Assembly: GCA_029259945.1 (NCBI GenBank) | Contig: JAJDEF010000026.1 | Location: forward strand, 1 to 64,000 | Length of the DNA: 64,000 nt | Origin: Planctomycetota bacterium | GTDB taxonomy: Bacteria; Planctomycetota; Planctomycetia; Pirellulales; Lacipirellulaceae | Direction: 5' to 3' | Part shown: piece after piece, positions 35,386 through 44,600 of the stretch | Numbering within the stretch: the first letter of the stretch is position 1 | Layout: every line of letters begins with the position of its first letter | Program-made: the position numbers and the translations under genes | The notes under the pieces: generated by a model | What the model saw: only the letters and a program-made list of their open reading frames with translations | What the model was told of the DNA's origin: nothing | Databases searched by the model: none

Positions 35386-37416
35386 CTACTTTTCCGGCGA
35401 CACGGCTTTTTGCCCTCTCAGGGATTCGCTCCAGATACAGCGATAATTGAAACGTCGGTTCGGGGCACTGTCGCCATGGGTGCAGAGGGAGATGGGCTCC
35501 TTCAGGTCAACCGGATTGTCGCACCAGTGGAAATCGAAACGGAGCGCATCCGAGGTCAAGCCGACAGCCTTTCGAGGAACAATCAGTTCGAGCTTGTTTC
35601 CTGAAGCTCGGTACGACAGCTTCGCCTGTTCCACCCATGGCAGCCCAGGGGAATCAGGCGCATGGCGCATCAGCGTGGTCGTTCCCGCGTCCGCCACCCG
35701 CTTGTTGATCAGAAAGTCATAACCGCACCACCCCGTGTCGTGATTCTGGTCAGCGTCGATGAGCAACAGCATCCAGTTGTTTCCCGTATGCGACGTCATT
35801 GGCTCGGCCGTCTCCGCGTAGAAGAACAAATGTTCTGCGTCCACCGCGACCTTGCAGGTCACGATGTCGTTGCGTCCGGAGTCATTCTGGTACCGAACGC
35901 CAGCGTAGCCAGGATAGTCACGATGAAATGTGTCTCCCGCCGTGTCCCGGTACTCCACGGCAACACCGGCCCAATCCGAGAAGTCGCCGTCCACGGTGAT
36001 CCGAGACAAACCCACCGACTCGGGGATCGGACGGCCCCCTTTGTAACGCCGGATGTTCTGGGCCATCTGCATGTAATAGTTGTCCGTGTATCCACCCTTC
36101 ATAGGCTGGATGCACCGATTGAACTCAGCATTGTATTGATCGACGAACCGGTAGGTGCTGTCGCGACGCAGAAATCGATAGGTTTGGCCCTTAGGCGGAT
36201 GGTACTTGCCGGCTGTCCATTCGTTCCAATCATTGATGTAGAGAAACCTTGGGTCCGCCGCAATCGCTTCGTCCCACCGCTCTTGAAAATAGATGCCATA
36301 GCCTTCCGGATTTTTGACTTTTTTATCAAGCCAGGGAACAAAAGTCGGAACCGGCGTATCCTGCTCGTTCAGTTCCGGTTCGCCATGCTCGCGAGTCCAA
36401 GACTTTCCGACCAGACTCGTAGGATGCTGCGCGGGTGTGACGGCCGCCTCTTCCTTTCGGCCTAAGTGCGTAGAGACAAGGGTCTCCGGCCGCATCGCCT
36501 TGACCCGCTCGTCGCCCAAGTCGTATCCGAAGCTCCAGTTATCTTCGGTGCCGATGAAACGTTTGCCAGCCCATTCGTAATACCCCCACCACATGGTTCG
36601 GAGCGTGAAGAAATCCTTCACTTCCTTTGTGTAATCCTGGTAGAATTCCTGCGCGAAATCGGGATTGCCGAAGTGCGGATGGTCCGAATCGGTTCCGGCT
36701 GCGGGATCGTAATGCGGGTTCGGATGTTTTGTTACGGGGCCGTTGGCGTCGACTGTCGGCCTACCGTTGTAGAGAAGCAGCGGCTTCCCGTCCCAATGGA
36801 ACCAGATATCCTCGTACTTCCTCTCCTTGTAGATTTTGTCGTACAGGTCTTGCACAACGGTGATTGCGGGCCCGTTGAACGACCAAAAACAGAATCGGGG
36901 GACCCGGTTTCCTTCAGCTTTCATTTGCTGCATCACTGAAAAGAGAACATCCCACTCGTCCCAATAGCGAACCGCGTTGGTGACGTCCATCACCAGGACA
37001 TCGACGCCTGCGTCGGCCAGCATCGACATATCTTTTCGGATCACATAGTTATCCTTGCTCAGGAAGTAGCCCAGTTCTGGCTCTCCCCAATGGTAGGATC
37101 TGCCGCTCCAAAGCGGGTGTCCCGCATCCAGCCGGGCCGCCGGGTCGCCGGCGAGGACGCGAGTCACGTTAGACGTGTAGGGACTCGCGAGCTTCGCCTG
37201 AATGTCACGATGCCAGGTAATATAAAATATGCCGACCACTCGCTGTTGGTCCCGTTTGACCGGCCCCACTTCGGCGAAACCAGGCATCGTCCTGCCCAGC
37301 GCATCGGTCGCCACCCATGTGTCGGGGTAGATGTCACGGAGCGGCGGCTCGTCCGCACTGCTGACACCCGGTGCAAGAGACATGGCCAGAAATAGCAAGA
37401 GGATACGATTGTTCAA
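35386..37416 (-). CDS. Exported GH71/GH99-like hydrolase with C-terminal CBM9-like domain
   Basis: 676 residues from a TTG preceded by AGGAGACTTTC. Signal peptide residues 1-21 (ending VSSA). The N-terminal 480 residues form a GH99-like/GH71-like barrel: GIFYITWHRDIQ, DAGVDVLVMDVTNAVRYWDEW, GKPLLLYNGRPT and RFLYINDWNEWTAGKYHPP (the DWNEW acid block is typical of these families). Residues about 490-676 are a CBM9/DOMON-like beta-sandwich (ITVDGDFSDWAGV, LFFYAETAEPM, LLIDADQNHDTGW). Likely acts on alpha-linked mannan or related glycans outside the cytoplasm; the substrate is inference. It is related in layout to the truncated gene at 1-510. Confidence 0.82.
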   Translation of the reverse strand: MNNRILLLFLAMSLAPGVSSADEPPLRDIYPDTWVATDALGRTMPGFAEVGPVKRDQQRVVGIFYITWHRDIQAKLASPYTSNVTRVLAGDPAARLDAGHPLWSGRSYHWGEPELGYFLSKDNYVIRKDMSMLADAGVDVLVMDVTNAVRYWDEWDVLFSVMQQMKAEGNRVPRFCFWSFNGPAITVVQDLYDKIYKERKYEDIWFHWDGKPLLLYNGRPTVDANGPVTKHPNPHYDPAAGTDSDHPHFGNPDFAQEFYQDYTKEVKDFFTLRTMWWGYYEWAGKRFIGTEDNWSFGYDLGDERVKAMRPETLVSTHLGRKEEAAVTPAQHPTSLVGKSWTREHGEPELNEQDTPVPTFVPWLDKKVKNPEGYGIYFQERWDEAIAADPRFLYINDWNEWTAGKYHPPKGQTYRFLRRDSTYRFVDQYNAEFNRCIQPMKGGYTDNYYMQMAQNIRRYKGGRPIPESVGLSRITVDGDFSDWAGVAVEYRDTAGDTFHRDYPGYAGVRYQNDSGRNDIVTCKVAVDAEHLFFYAETAEPMTSHTGNNWMLLLIDADQNHDTGWCGYDFLINKRVADAGTTTLMRHAPDSPGLPWVEQAKLSYRASGNKLELIVPRKAVGLTSDALRFDFHWCDNPVDLKEPISLCTHGDSAPNRRFNYRCIWSESLRGQKAVSPEK

Positions 37417-37805
37417 GAAAGTCTCCTGAGGAGCTAGTGGTTCAGTTTGTAAAAACGGGAATCGTGAACTCCTGAGGGTGAGCTAAACTCTAGACTATCA
37501 ATTTCGCTCAAAATGTCCAACGGAGACAAAACAACTGAACAATCGCAGATGCATTGGGGCAAGCACCGGTCGTTCTTCCTGCCACCCATCCTAAGGTTCG
37601 TATGCTGATCAACCATCAAGTCCAAAACAAAACAAGGACATCAAGGGCCAAGCTGAGGAAGGGATAAATGCCTAGCCTGCACTTTCGATCGGTTTTTGTC
37701 GCTGATCGACATTTTGAGAAGGCAAGGGCGAAGGCGACGCGGCACTCAAAGTAGTGTGACGTCCCAGTTAGCCGAAGTGGCCGTAAGGTCGAGGAGTTCA
37801 AGAGA
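37417..37805. other. Gene-free interval between the glycan region and the cytochrome region
   Basis: About 390 bases, carrying the promoter for the GH99-like gene on the left and the 3' flank of the pentaheme cytochrome on the right. Several very short reading frames have no support. No repeat or RNA gene recognised. Confidence 0.4.
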
Positions 37806-39272
37806 TTAACGGACTTCGATTACCACGTTGGTCTGGGTCATTTCGGTGATCGTCGGGCGGAATGCATCCTCTCCCATCACTTCGTCAACGACATGCGGAG
37901 CCACCGAGCGATAGAGCAGCTTGGCCTCAACCGATAAGGGTCCTACAACCTCGGCGGGCAGCTGGGTGATAATCGTTTCCCGTACAGCGCCTTTGGGTGG
38001 AATGGACCGCTGCCGAAGAAAGCGGCTCATTTCCCAAGGCTTGGCTGTAGGCCGACCTTCGGCGTCAACCGCCACGGCACCGAACCAGATGGCATCGGAT
38101 GGTAGTTCGCCATGCTCGTCTAATTCGCCGGTTCGAAACAGCGTGCGGCCGTTGGCATCGAGCACCTTCAAATCGACCCACATCTGCCTTAGCTCTGTCA
38201 CACCTGTAGGAATATTGTGGCCTGCCGCCACATTATGAACGGACATCTCGATGCGAAGTTCCTGCCCTGGGGTGCATTGCTTCGGCCCGACCACTTCGAT
38301 ACGTGCCGCGCTCTTCAGTCTCGCTACTGCCATTTTGGCGTGAAGCGGTCCATGAGTTAGGCGATTTGCGTCTACATTGGCTCCGACGAAATAATGTGGA
38401 TGGATATCTCGTTCTGGTCCTTTCGCAGCCGATTGTCCAACGCGAACCACGGGCTCTAGCGTCTCGGCGACGCGGACTGCATCCTCAACACTGTTCATGT
38501 GGCAGTGCTGACATTGGATCCCTCGCTCGGCATAAATACTGTCTTTCCACTCCTGGTAAGTATTCTCGATCGTTAGGCCGTTCACGGGATGAATCACCGT
38601 GTGGCAACTAGCACAATACTCGGACGTTGAGTAAAACGCTTTTTTCTCGCTGGCGTGTAAGCGGTTAGTTTTTGCCTTTTCATAATCTCCGAATTTTGTG
38701 AGCCCCGGCTCTAAAACAAAGGAAGCATTGCCCTCCTGTTGCCAAGGCCCTTCATGGCCGGTCAAAGACGATATCTGATGACAAACGTCACACGTCACGC
38801 CACCTTTGATCTCTTCAGGCAATTCTGCGTCAGGAGTATGGAGTATCATCTCCGTGACAACACCTGCCGGCGCGTGGCATCCTGAGCAGAAGGTATACAT
38901 CGCGTCGCCGGCTTCTGCTTGTGCTAATAAAGCGAATTGCCGATACAGGGGATCCTCGTGAGAAGCCGAATGAAAGGAGCCTAGAAATTCCTCCCCCACT
39001 CGTTGATGGCAAGTAATGCAAGTTTCATTGGAAAGAAAGAACGTCGGATCAGCAATCTCGCCATCGGCTGTGCGAATCTGAGTTAATCCATATTGTCCCT
39101 GGCGCGAGGCCGTAGGTTCTTGACTCCACGACCACACAGCACTGGCCACTGAAATTACTGCTAGCAGAGCAAGAGAAGCAAACCGTGTAAGAAAACGCAC
39201 ATTCTGCCTCGGTTGTTTGAGCAAAGTTTGTTTTTGCGCAATGGCGGTAAGCGGGCTATCGAAAGACAGCAT
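37806..39272 (-). CDS. Pentaheme c-type cytochrome (c554-like)
   Basis: 488 residues from ATG at 39272; the longer frame opens with a TTG at 39353 without a good ribosome site. A hydrophobic segment (FLTRFASLALLAVISVASAVW) is a signal peptide or an N-terminal membrane anchor. Five haem-attachment sites are visible in order: CITCH, CSGCH, CDVCH, CASCH and CQHCH. Distal His-rich stretches (SFHSASHEDP, DIHPHYFVG) offer axial ligands. The C-terminal third is a beta-sandwich (QELRIEMSVHNVAAGHNIPTGV) as in cytochrome c554-related multihaem proteins. It is transcribed divergently from the 14-heme/porin operon, so it is a likely periplasmic electron carrier of the same system. Confidence 0.9.
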   Translation of the reverse strand: MLSFDSPLTAIAQKQTLLKQPRQNVRFLTRFASLALLAVISVASAVWSWSQEPTASRQGQYGLTQIRTADGEIADPTFFLSNETCITCHQRVGEEFLGSFHSASHEDPLYRQFALLAQAEAGDAMYTFCSGCHAPAGVVTEMILHTPDAELPEEIKGGVTCDVCHQISSLTGHEGPWQQEGNASFVLEPGLTKFGDYEKAKTNRLHASEKKAFYSTSEYCASCHTVIHPVNGLTIENTYQEWKDSIYAERGIQCQHCHMNSVEDAVRVAETLEPVVRVGQSAAKGPERDIHPHYFVGANVDANRLTHGPLHAKMAVARLKSAARIEVVGPKQCTPGQELRIEMSVHNVAAGHNIPTGVTELRQMWVDLKVLDANGRTLFRTGELDEHGELPSDAIWFGAVAVDAEGRPTAKPWEMSRFLRQRSIPPKGAVRETIITQLPAEVVGPLSVEAKLLYRSVAPHVVDEVMGEDAFRPTITEMTQTNVVIEVR

Positions 39273-39666
39273 CACTGCATCGGAAATATGGTATTGCGAT
39301 TGCGATAATCTACCCTGGTCTGTACTTGTGGCAATAACTTGAAGTGGTCTCAAGCGGTCGGCAATGGACTAATGCTAGCAATCCGAATGAGTGAAACTCC
39401 AACAACCATTTAAGCAGGTAACAGGCTCAAGTTACTAGGCCACCGCTTTTTCATAGAGCATGTGCCTTGCAACATGTCCCGTAGCGTCTCCAGCTTTACT
39501 CAAAAGAACGTCAGCCGCAGAATCACCTTAAATTACTCGAATTAGCTCAAGCTTGCGGCTGGCTTGGGCGAAATATCAATATAATCCTAAAAGCCTTCCC
39601 AGCTTGCCTTTCAAATCTGGAGAGGTTGCCAGGCCGTTGCAGGCCTCGCGTAGCGGAAACTTAGCG
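39273..39666. other. Divergent control region of the multihaem cytochromes
   Basis: About 390 bases shared by the pentaheme gene (left) and the 14-heme gene (right). It contains an 8-bp inverted repeat CAGCCGCA (39512-39519) and TGCGGCTG (39554-39561) with a 34-base spacer, which may be an operator or leader structure. An upstream TTG at 39553 would extend the 14-heme protein by 38 residues with no signal-peptide character. Confidence 0.45.
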
Positions 39667-41193
39667 ATGCAAGATAAGACTCCTAATACGAAGTGCTACC
39701 AGCGTACCAAAACATCGGTGTTTATTGGGCTGGGCGGCACTTGGTTTCTAATTTCCTTTGTTGTGTCCTGTAAATCGATGAATGACGTTTCTCATATTGA
39801 GCAAGCAAGAGTCGACTCGGGCTGGCCGAGGGCCAATGATTCTTGGGAGGCGAAAAGCTTTCCTTTACTGACGGCTGAGGTTCCTACGATTTCCAACGCC
39901 GAGTATGTGAACGATGATAAGCTATGCGCAGTATGTCACGATACCTATGTCCATGCGTTTGGAAATAATGTTCACCGAAAAGAGAGTTGCGAAGCTTGCC
40001 ACGGCCCAGCAAGTCGACATCTAGATACTCGGGGCAAAGATCCTGGATCCATACTCAGTTTCCACAAAATGTCGCCTGCCCAACGCTCTGAAGTGTGCGC
40101 TAAGTGCCATGAGCAGGACGCCTGTGCACCGGGACACGAGTGGCGTCGATCAGTCCATGCGCACCGGGGAGTTGCTTGCACCGATTGCCATGTCCAGAAT
40201 CATTACAACGTTCCGTCAGGTACACCAAAGATAACTCCCACACCTATTGCCATGGAATCGTTCCCCAAAGATTGGAGAATCCAACTCGCAAGTGCAATCT
40301 CTGCCAATGATGAGCAGAAAGAAGAGAAAAACGATTTGCCATCGCTCCGAGGGACTTCAAAAAATTTGGGAGCTATTGCACCAACCGTATGCTACCAGTG
40401 CCATGACGAAAAGTATGAGCTTGAGGAAGTCGCCCACCCTCATCAGATTCATGGTCCCAATAGTTTAAACTGTACGTCGTGCCACAACTCTCACGGCAAT
40501 GTCTTGGCGACATCGAGAAAAGAGTTATGTCTTCAATGCCATGACGGAACATCGCCAAACGCGGCATGGCACTCTTCTACGCACGATCTGGAAGGGGTCG
40601 CATGCACTGATTGCCACAACCCGCATCCTAACACAAGCGTCCAGCGTGTTGTAAATGTCAGACACACCTCCATAAACCGGCCTCATCGACTCCCTATGTC
40701 GGTGAACGAACCAGAGGCGTGCTACAAATGCCATCCAAAAATCCTGGGGCTTACAGGTCTTCCTTCGCATCATCCGATCAAAGAAGGAAAAGTGACTTGC
40801 TCCGATTGTCACGATGCGCATGGGCAAGCCGAAGGGAACCTCAAAGAGCCGACGTTGAACATGGTCTGTTACAAATGTCACGCAGACAAACAGGGGCCCT
40901 TTGCATACGAACATCCACCAGTGACAGAGGATTGCTCCATTTGCCATGAACCGCATGGCACGGTGGCCAATAACCTGCTTCGACAGCCGCCTTCGTTCTT
41001 GTGTCTGCGATGCCATGTGGGGCACCGGGTCGACCCAAGTACGGGCGATCACCTTGGCGGCCTCCCGGCGATTGACATTGATAATAATCCCGCGCTGCGT
41101 CCAGCGTTCTACAGCGACTGCACGCAGTGCCACGATCAGATTCACGGAAGCGATCATCCATCGCAGCACCGAGCCGGTGCATTGTTAAGGTAA
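39667..41193 (+). CDS. 14-heme c-type cytochrome with lipoprotein signal
   Basis: 508 residues from ATG at 39667. The leader (TSVFIGLGGTWFLISFVVSC) ends in a lipobox (VVSC), so it should be lipid-anchored. Fourteen CXXCH sites are counted: CAVCH, CEACH, CAKCH, CTDCH, CYQCH, CTSCH, CLQCH, CTDCH, CYKCH, CSDCH, CYKCH, CSICH, CLRCH and CTQCH, with many extra His for bis-His ligation (HQIHGP, HHP, HAH). Repeats of about 30 residues with CxxCHxxHG resemble the MtrA/DmsE/PioA type, but with more haems than the usual ten. It is followed after 75 bases by an MtrB/PioB-like barrel, so it is probably the wire threaded through the porin. Confidence 0.92.
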   Translation: MQDKTPNTKCYQRTKTSVFIGLGGTWFLISFVVSCKSMNDVSHIEQARVDSGWPRANDSWEAKSFPLLTAEVPTISNAEYVNDDKLCAVCHDTYVHAFGNNVHRKESCEACHGPASRHLDTRGKDPGSILSFHKMSPAQRSEVCAKCHEQDACAPGHEWRRSVHAHRGVACTDCHVQNHYNVPSGTPKITPTPIAMESFPKDWRIQLASAISANDEQKEEKNDLPSLRGTSKNLGAIAPTVCYQCHDEKYELEEVAHPHQIHGPNSLNCTSCHNSHGNVLATSRKELCLQCHDGTSPNAAWHSSTHDLEGVACTDCHNPHPNTSVQRVVNVRHTSINRPHRLPMSVNEPEACYKCHPKILGLTGLPSHHPIKEGKVTCSDCHDAHGQAEGNLKEPTLNMVCYKCHADKQGPFAYEHPPVTEDCSICHEPHGTVANNLLRQPPSFLCLRCHVGHRVDPSTGDHLGGLPAIDIDNNPALRPAFYSDCTQCHDQIHGSDHPSQHRAGALLR

Positions 41194-41268
41194 ACGAGAG
41201 AGTGAGAATCGCCACGCTGCAATGATCAGCGTAACACGGCAAAGAGATGTTATTGGGAAGGGGAAACG

Positions 41269-43530
41269 GTGCAAAAGCGTACGATCATCGTTGCGACTGC
41301 GCTAGCTTTGCTTACGGGGGCTGCGGGTGCAGAAACAGCACGCCTGTCCGCTCCCAGCGAGGCATCCCAGCCCAAGGGCCGCGTTCTGCAACCCTCCCCA
41401 ACATCGGCCAACGGCGTCTGGCTCGACAAGTTCGCTGTTGCTTCTAACGAGCAAACGCCGCAGCCAACAGACAAAAATAGCTCGGCTGACTTTGATGTGG
41501 AAAATCTTCATGCTTGGGTGATCATCACAGACACCGATGAACACCTCGTGACTGACACAACTCCAGAAGTAGAATCCGTCGCTTACTGCTCAGATAACTA
41601 CCCGTTTTATTGTCAAACAGAATCGCCGCATTCGTTCCATCGTAGCAAAGCTACTAGGGGCACACCTTACGGGCTCGCTTTGCGCGGAGGTTGGTGGGAC
41701 ATCCAAACGAGCGGAAGCAAGACGAAAATAGGGGAGTACCAAAGTTTGCAATCGTCAGAATTCTGGGACGCCGATGGGCTTTACACTGACGGACGCAAAA
41801 CGATTAACTTCTCTGCGACCGGCTTAGACTCGGAAGCAACCGATGCGAGATTGAGATACTTCGGACCGAGAGTGTCTGCAGATGTAGAGTATCAACGTTT
41901 TTTGCGACGGCTGGATCACGATCCACTGGCAGGGATGACCGATTTTCAGCAGCAGCCGCCGGGCGGCGTGTTCGTCATCAAGGAGGATCTGAATGTAGGC
42001 GAGGATTATGCAATACGCGTGCAGGAGGTCAAAGCAAACTTCAAAGGCGATCTAACGAAAAACCTCAAATGGCGGCTTGGCATTTGGGGAATGCGGAAAC
42101 ATGGCGAACGGCAAGTGAACGCCATGGCGCACTGTTTTAACCATCCAAGTGACACGGATATCGGTGGAAACCCCGTGTTTGGCATTTCCTGCCACGTGTT
42201 GACCCAACGACAAAAAATCGATTGGGTCACAACTGAGATCGAACCGGCGATCGAAGCAACGTTAGGATCAGCGAAGATCGAATATGCTCGGACAATGCGA
42301 ACGTTTAATCAAAACGATCAAGTAACGACCCGTCCATACGACAATTTTGGCTTTAACGGCGATCTGCCGTATGCGGTGGTTCCAGAGAACTTCACCGAAA
42401 TTGACCGAGTGAAAGCCAACGTGCTCCTGCTACCTAACTGGGATGTTTACTCCCAATACTACACCGGAAACACCAAAAATAAATTCCGCAATACCAATCG
42501 CAGGCTTTGGGGCTTCGATCTACGAACGACCATTCGGTCGAACGGCGGAGCATCGCTGACTGGCTTTGCGAAGAAAAATGTTCAGACCGGCCAGATTCCA
42601 TCTGTACTGCTACCGGAAGAAAACATTGCGGACCTACTCGCCCCGATTAACTATGACCAAACCACGGCAGGAATCAAAGGACGCTGGCGACCTTTCTACG
42701 GCGACCGCTCGTGGCGACGTGGACTTCGGCTGTCGGGAGGTTTCGAATACCGTGGACTCTCGCGAGAAAATGCGGTTTTTACCGAAGACACTACGACAGT
42801 GAACCAGTCGCAGACGACGGCCTATCTTGCGCGCGTTCGCGCCTCGATGAAGTGGCACCCTGCTATTGAATCCCACGCTCGCTACCGCCTGGGACTCATC
42901 GACGATCCACTATTTGGAATAGCAAAGAACGGGGAAACCAACACAGCTCTTCCGACGGAGGAGCATCTTTTCGAAATCGGTGGCACCTGGACACCGGCAG
43001 ACAATTTCCTGCTCACTGGAACCTTTGGCTTTGAGGACCGATCAAACACTTCAGGCGTCAGCAACTTCCAAGAAAATGACCATCCGATTGTCGTTACGGC
43101 TTGGTATGCACCGGTGCCTCGCTGGACATTCTCAGGCGGTCTAGCTTTCTTTTCCAAATCTATCGACCAGGACATTAAGCTTGGTGCGTTAAGCGACACG
43201 CTCACTTCAAGCTGGAACTACAGAGGGCAGAGTGACGTGGTCAATATTGGCTCGACCTACGCCTGGAGCGACTGCTTGACCTTCTCTGGAGGCTTCGAGT
43301 TTGTTCGTGGGAGCAACGGATTCGCAGCGCCGGGTGTTCCCTTCGATTTATCTCAATACTCAGACGTGCTCGTGGAAACCTCGCGATGGACAGCGGGTCT
43401 TGACTACCAGATTTGCAATGGGTGGGACCTCTTTTTTCGATACCAGTTTTTCGACTACGAAGATAAAACGCAAAACATCAATAGCGGCACAGCTAACATG
43501 CTCTTAACGGGAATTAACGCCATTTTTTAG
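41269..43530 (+). CDS. MtrB/PioB-like outer-membrane beta-barrel porin
   Basis: 753 residues from GTG at 41269 with AGGGGAAACG before it. Signal peptide residues 1-21 (QKRTIIVATALALLTGAAGAE). The rest is rich in alternating amphipathic strands with aromatic ends, such as RWRPFYGDRSW, LRLSGGFEYRG, ARVRASMKWHPAIESHARYRLGL, LLTGTFGFEDRS and WTFSGGLAFFSKS; it ends NMLLTGINAIF with a C-terminal Phe, as outer-membrane barrels do. Length and strand pattern (about 26 strands) match MtrB/PioB, the sheath for a multihaem cytochrome crossing the outer membrane. The adjacent 14-heme gene supports this. The N-terminal CXXC of classic MtrB is not seen, so PioB-like is the closer call. Confidence 0.82.
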   Translation: MQKRTIIVATALALLTGAAGAETARLSAPSEASQPKGRVLQPSPTSANGVWLDKFAVASNEQTPQPTDKNSSADFDVENLHAWVIITDTDEHLVTDTTPEVESVAYCSDNYPFYCQTESPHSFHRSKATRGTPYGLALRGGWWDIQTSGSKTKIGEYQSLQSSEFWDADGLYTDGRKTINFSATGLDSEATDARLRYFGPRVSADVEYQRFLRRLDHDPLAGMTDFQQQPPGGVFVIKEDLNVGEDYAIRVQEVKANFKGDLTKNLKWRLGIWGMRKHGERQVNAMAHCFNHPSDTDIGGNPVFGISCHVLTQRQKIDWVTTEIEPAIEATLGSAKIEYARTMRTFNQNDQVTTRPYDNFGFNGDLPYAVVPENFTEIDRVKANVLLLPNWDVYSQYYTGNTKNKFRNTNRRLWGFDLRTTIRSNGGASLTGFAKKNVQTGQIPSVLLPEENIADLLAPINYDQTTAGIKGRWRPFYGDRSWRRGLRLSGGFEYRGLSRENAVFTEDTTTVNQSQTTAYLARVRASMKWHPAIESHARYRLGLIDDPLFGIAKNGETNTALPTEEHLFEIGGTWTPADNFLLTGTFGFEDRSNTSGVSNFQENDHPIVVTAWYAPVPRWTFSGGLAFFSKSIDQDIKLGALSDTLTSSWNYRGQSDVVNIGSTYAWSDCLTFSGGFEFVRGSNGFAAPGVPFDLSQYSDVLVETSRWTAGLDYQICNGWDLFFRYQFFDYEDKTQNINSGTANMLLTGINAIF

Positions 43531-44120
43531 CTGGAGTTTGCCAAAGAAGTCTTCCTTCTAGCTAACGCGTCGATCGAACTTACCCGGCGATTTACTGGCT
43601 GCGTTTGAAAAATCCCTACCCGGTGAAGATTCTCTCACATCTACAGGGGGGAGGTCAGCCTTGGACCGACGACGCTCGGCTTGATGATCACCCGTTCATC
43701 CCTGGAGGAAAAGTGCGGCATCGAGTTGCATCTTCCTGAATTTATCGACGTGGTTTACGCCGTGCATCATGTGAAGAGTGATCCCTACTTGAAGCCACTC
43801 TACGAACGCATTTCTACATTGCCGTGAAAGCATGACCAGTGAGCTGCCTTTGGCCGCTTAAGTATCTCCGTTAGCTGTCGAGACTATTGAGACTGTCGAT
43901 CACAGACACAAACATGAGAACTCCGATCAAGTTTCGTAAAGTATTTCCAATATTGATCGTGGCTATTGACAAAACGAAGACAATGATAGAATCAGGCCTA
44001 CTAGGATTCGTTTGCCCGCGCAAGGCAAAAACGGAATCAAGGATCTTTATGTTGTTCGCGGGGTAGGGGATCAGTTCGTAGGAGTTCCATAGAGTTGCCG
44101 TTATTAAGGAGTGCACACGA
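43531..44120. other. Intergenic region with possible gene remnant and promoter, about 590 bases
   Basis: Between the porin stop and the Rieske start. At 43684-43827 a 47-codon frame ends LPEFIDVVYAVHHVKSDPYL plus 11 residues and looks protein-like; an adjacent frame upstream (YWLRLKNPYPVKILSH) also does, suggesting the frameshifted remains of one gene. Unrecognised. A sigma70-like TTGACA (43966-43971) with TAGAAT (43987-43992) lies 130 bases before the Rieske gene. Confidence 0.4.
43966..43992 (+). promoter_or_regulatory. Sigma70-like promoter candidate for the Rieske/cyt b operon
   Basis: TTGACA, 15-base spacer, TAGAAT. The -35 is a perfect match; the spacer is two bases shorter than the optimum. 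Located about 130 bases upstream of the Rieske gene on the correct strand. Confidence 0.35.
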
Positions 44121-44600
44121 ATGGAGGGCAGCTGCGACAAGTCTGATAAGTGTCCTCGACGCTCGTGGTTAGTTCGTGTGCTTGTGGGCATGAACCTGGT
44201 CGCCATCGGTAGCTTGCTGTACCCGATCACGCGATTTCTGAGACCTCGCCGAGGTACGCGGCATGGAACGCTTAACGTAGTCGCACCTTTTCGCGTCGAT
44301 CAATTGCGGCCTGATGCGGATGGCGAGTGGCCTGCGCCATTTGAATTTGCGGGGAAACCATGCGTACTAGTACGCACCTCCGACGGAGAAATCAAAGCAT
44401 TCAACGCGATCTGTACGCATACCGATTGCACGGTGAAGTGCCGTCCCGAAGAGGGAGATATCTTCTGCAGTTGCCACGGCGGGGTTTATGACTTGAATGG
44501 TCAGAACGTGTCAGGGCCACCTCCCAGGCCGCTCGAGGCATACAAGGTGATTCTCCGAGGGAAACCCGGGCGGGAGGAAATCATTGTCTCGCGCACCTGA
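44121..44600 (+). CDS. Rieske [2Fe-2S] protein of a bc-type complex
   Basis: 159 residues; AAGGAG stands nine bases before the ATG. An N-terminal membrane helix (LVRVLVGMNLVAIGSLLYPI, residues 17-36) anchors the periplasmic cluster domain. Box I is C98-T-H100-x-x-C103 and box II is C116-S-C118-H119-G, giving the two Cys and two His ligands plus the disulfide pair. It accepts an electron from quinol at the Qo site of cytochrome b and passes it on to a c-type haem. The following cytochrome b gene overlaps its end by 17 bases, so they are an operon and surely one complex. Confidence 0.95.
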   Translation: MEGSCDKSDKCPRRSWLVRVLVGMNLVAIGSLLYPITRFLRPRRGTRHGTLNVVAPFRVDQLRPDADGEWPAPFEFAGKPCVLVRTSDGEIKAFNAICTHTDCTVKCRPEEGDIFCSCHGGVYDLNGQNVSGPPPRPLEAYKVILRGKPGREEIIVSRT

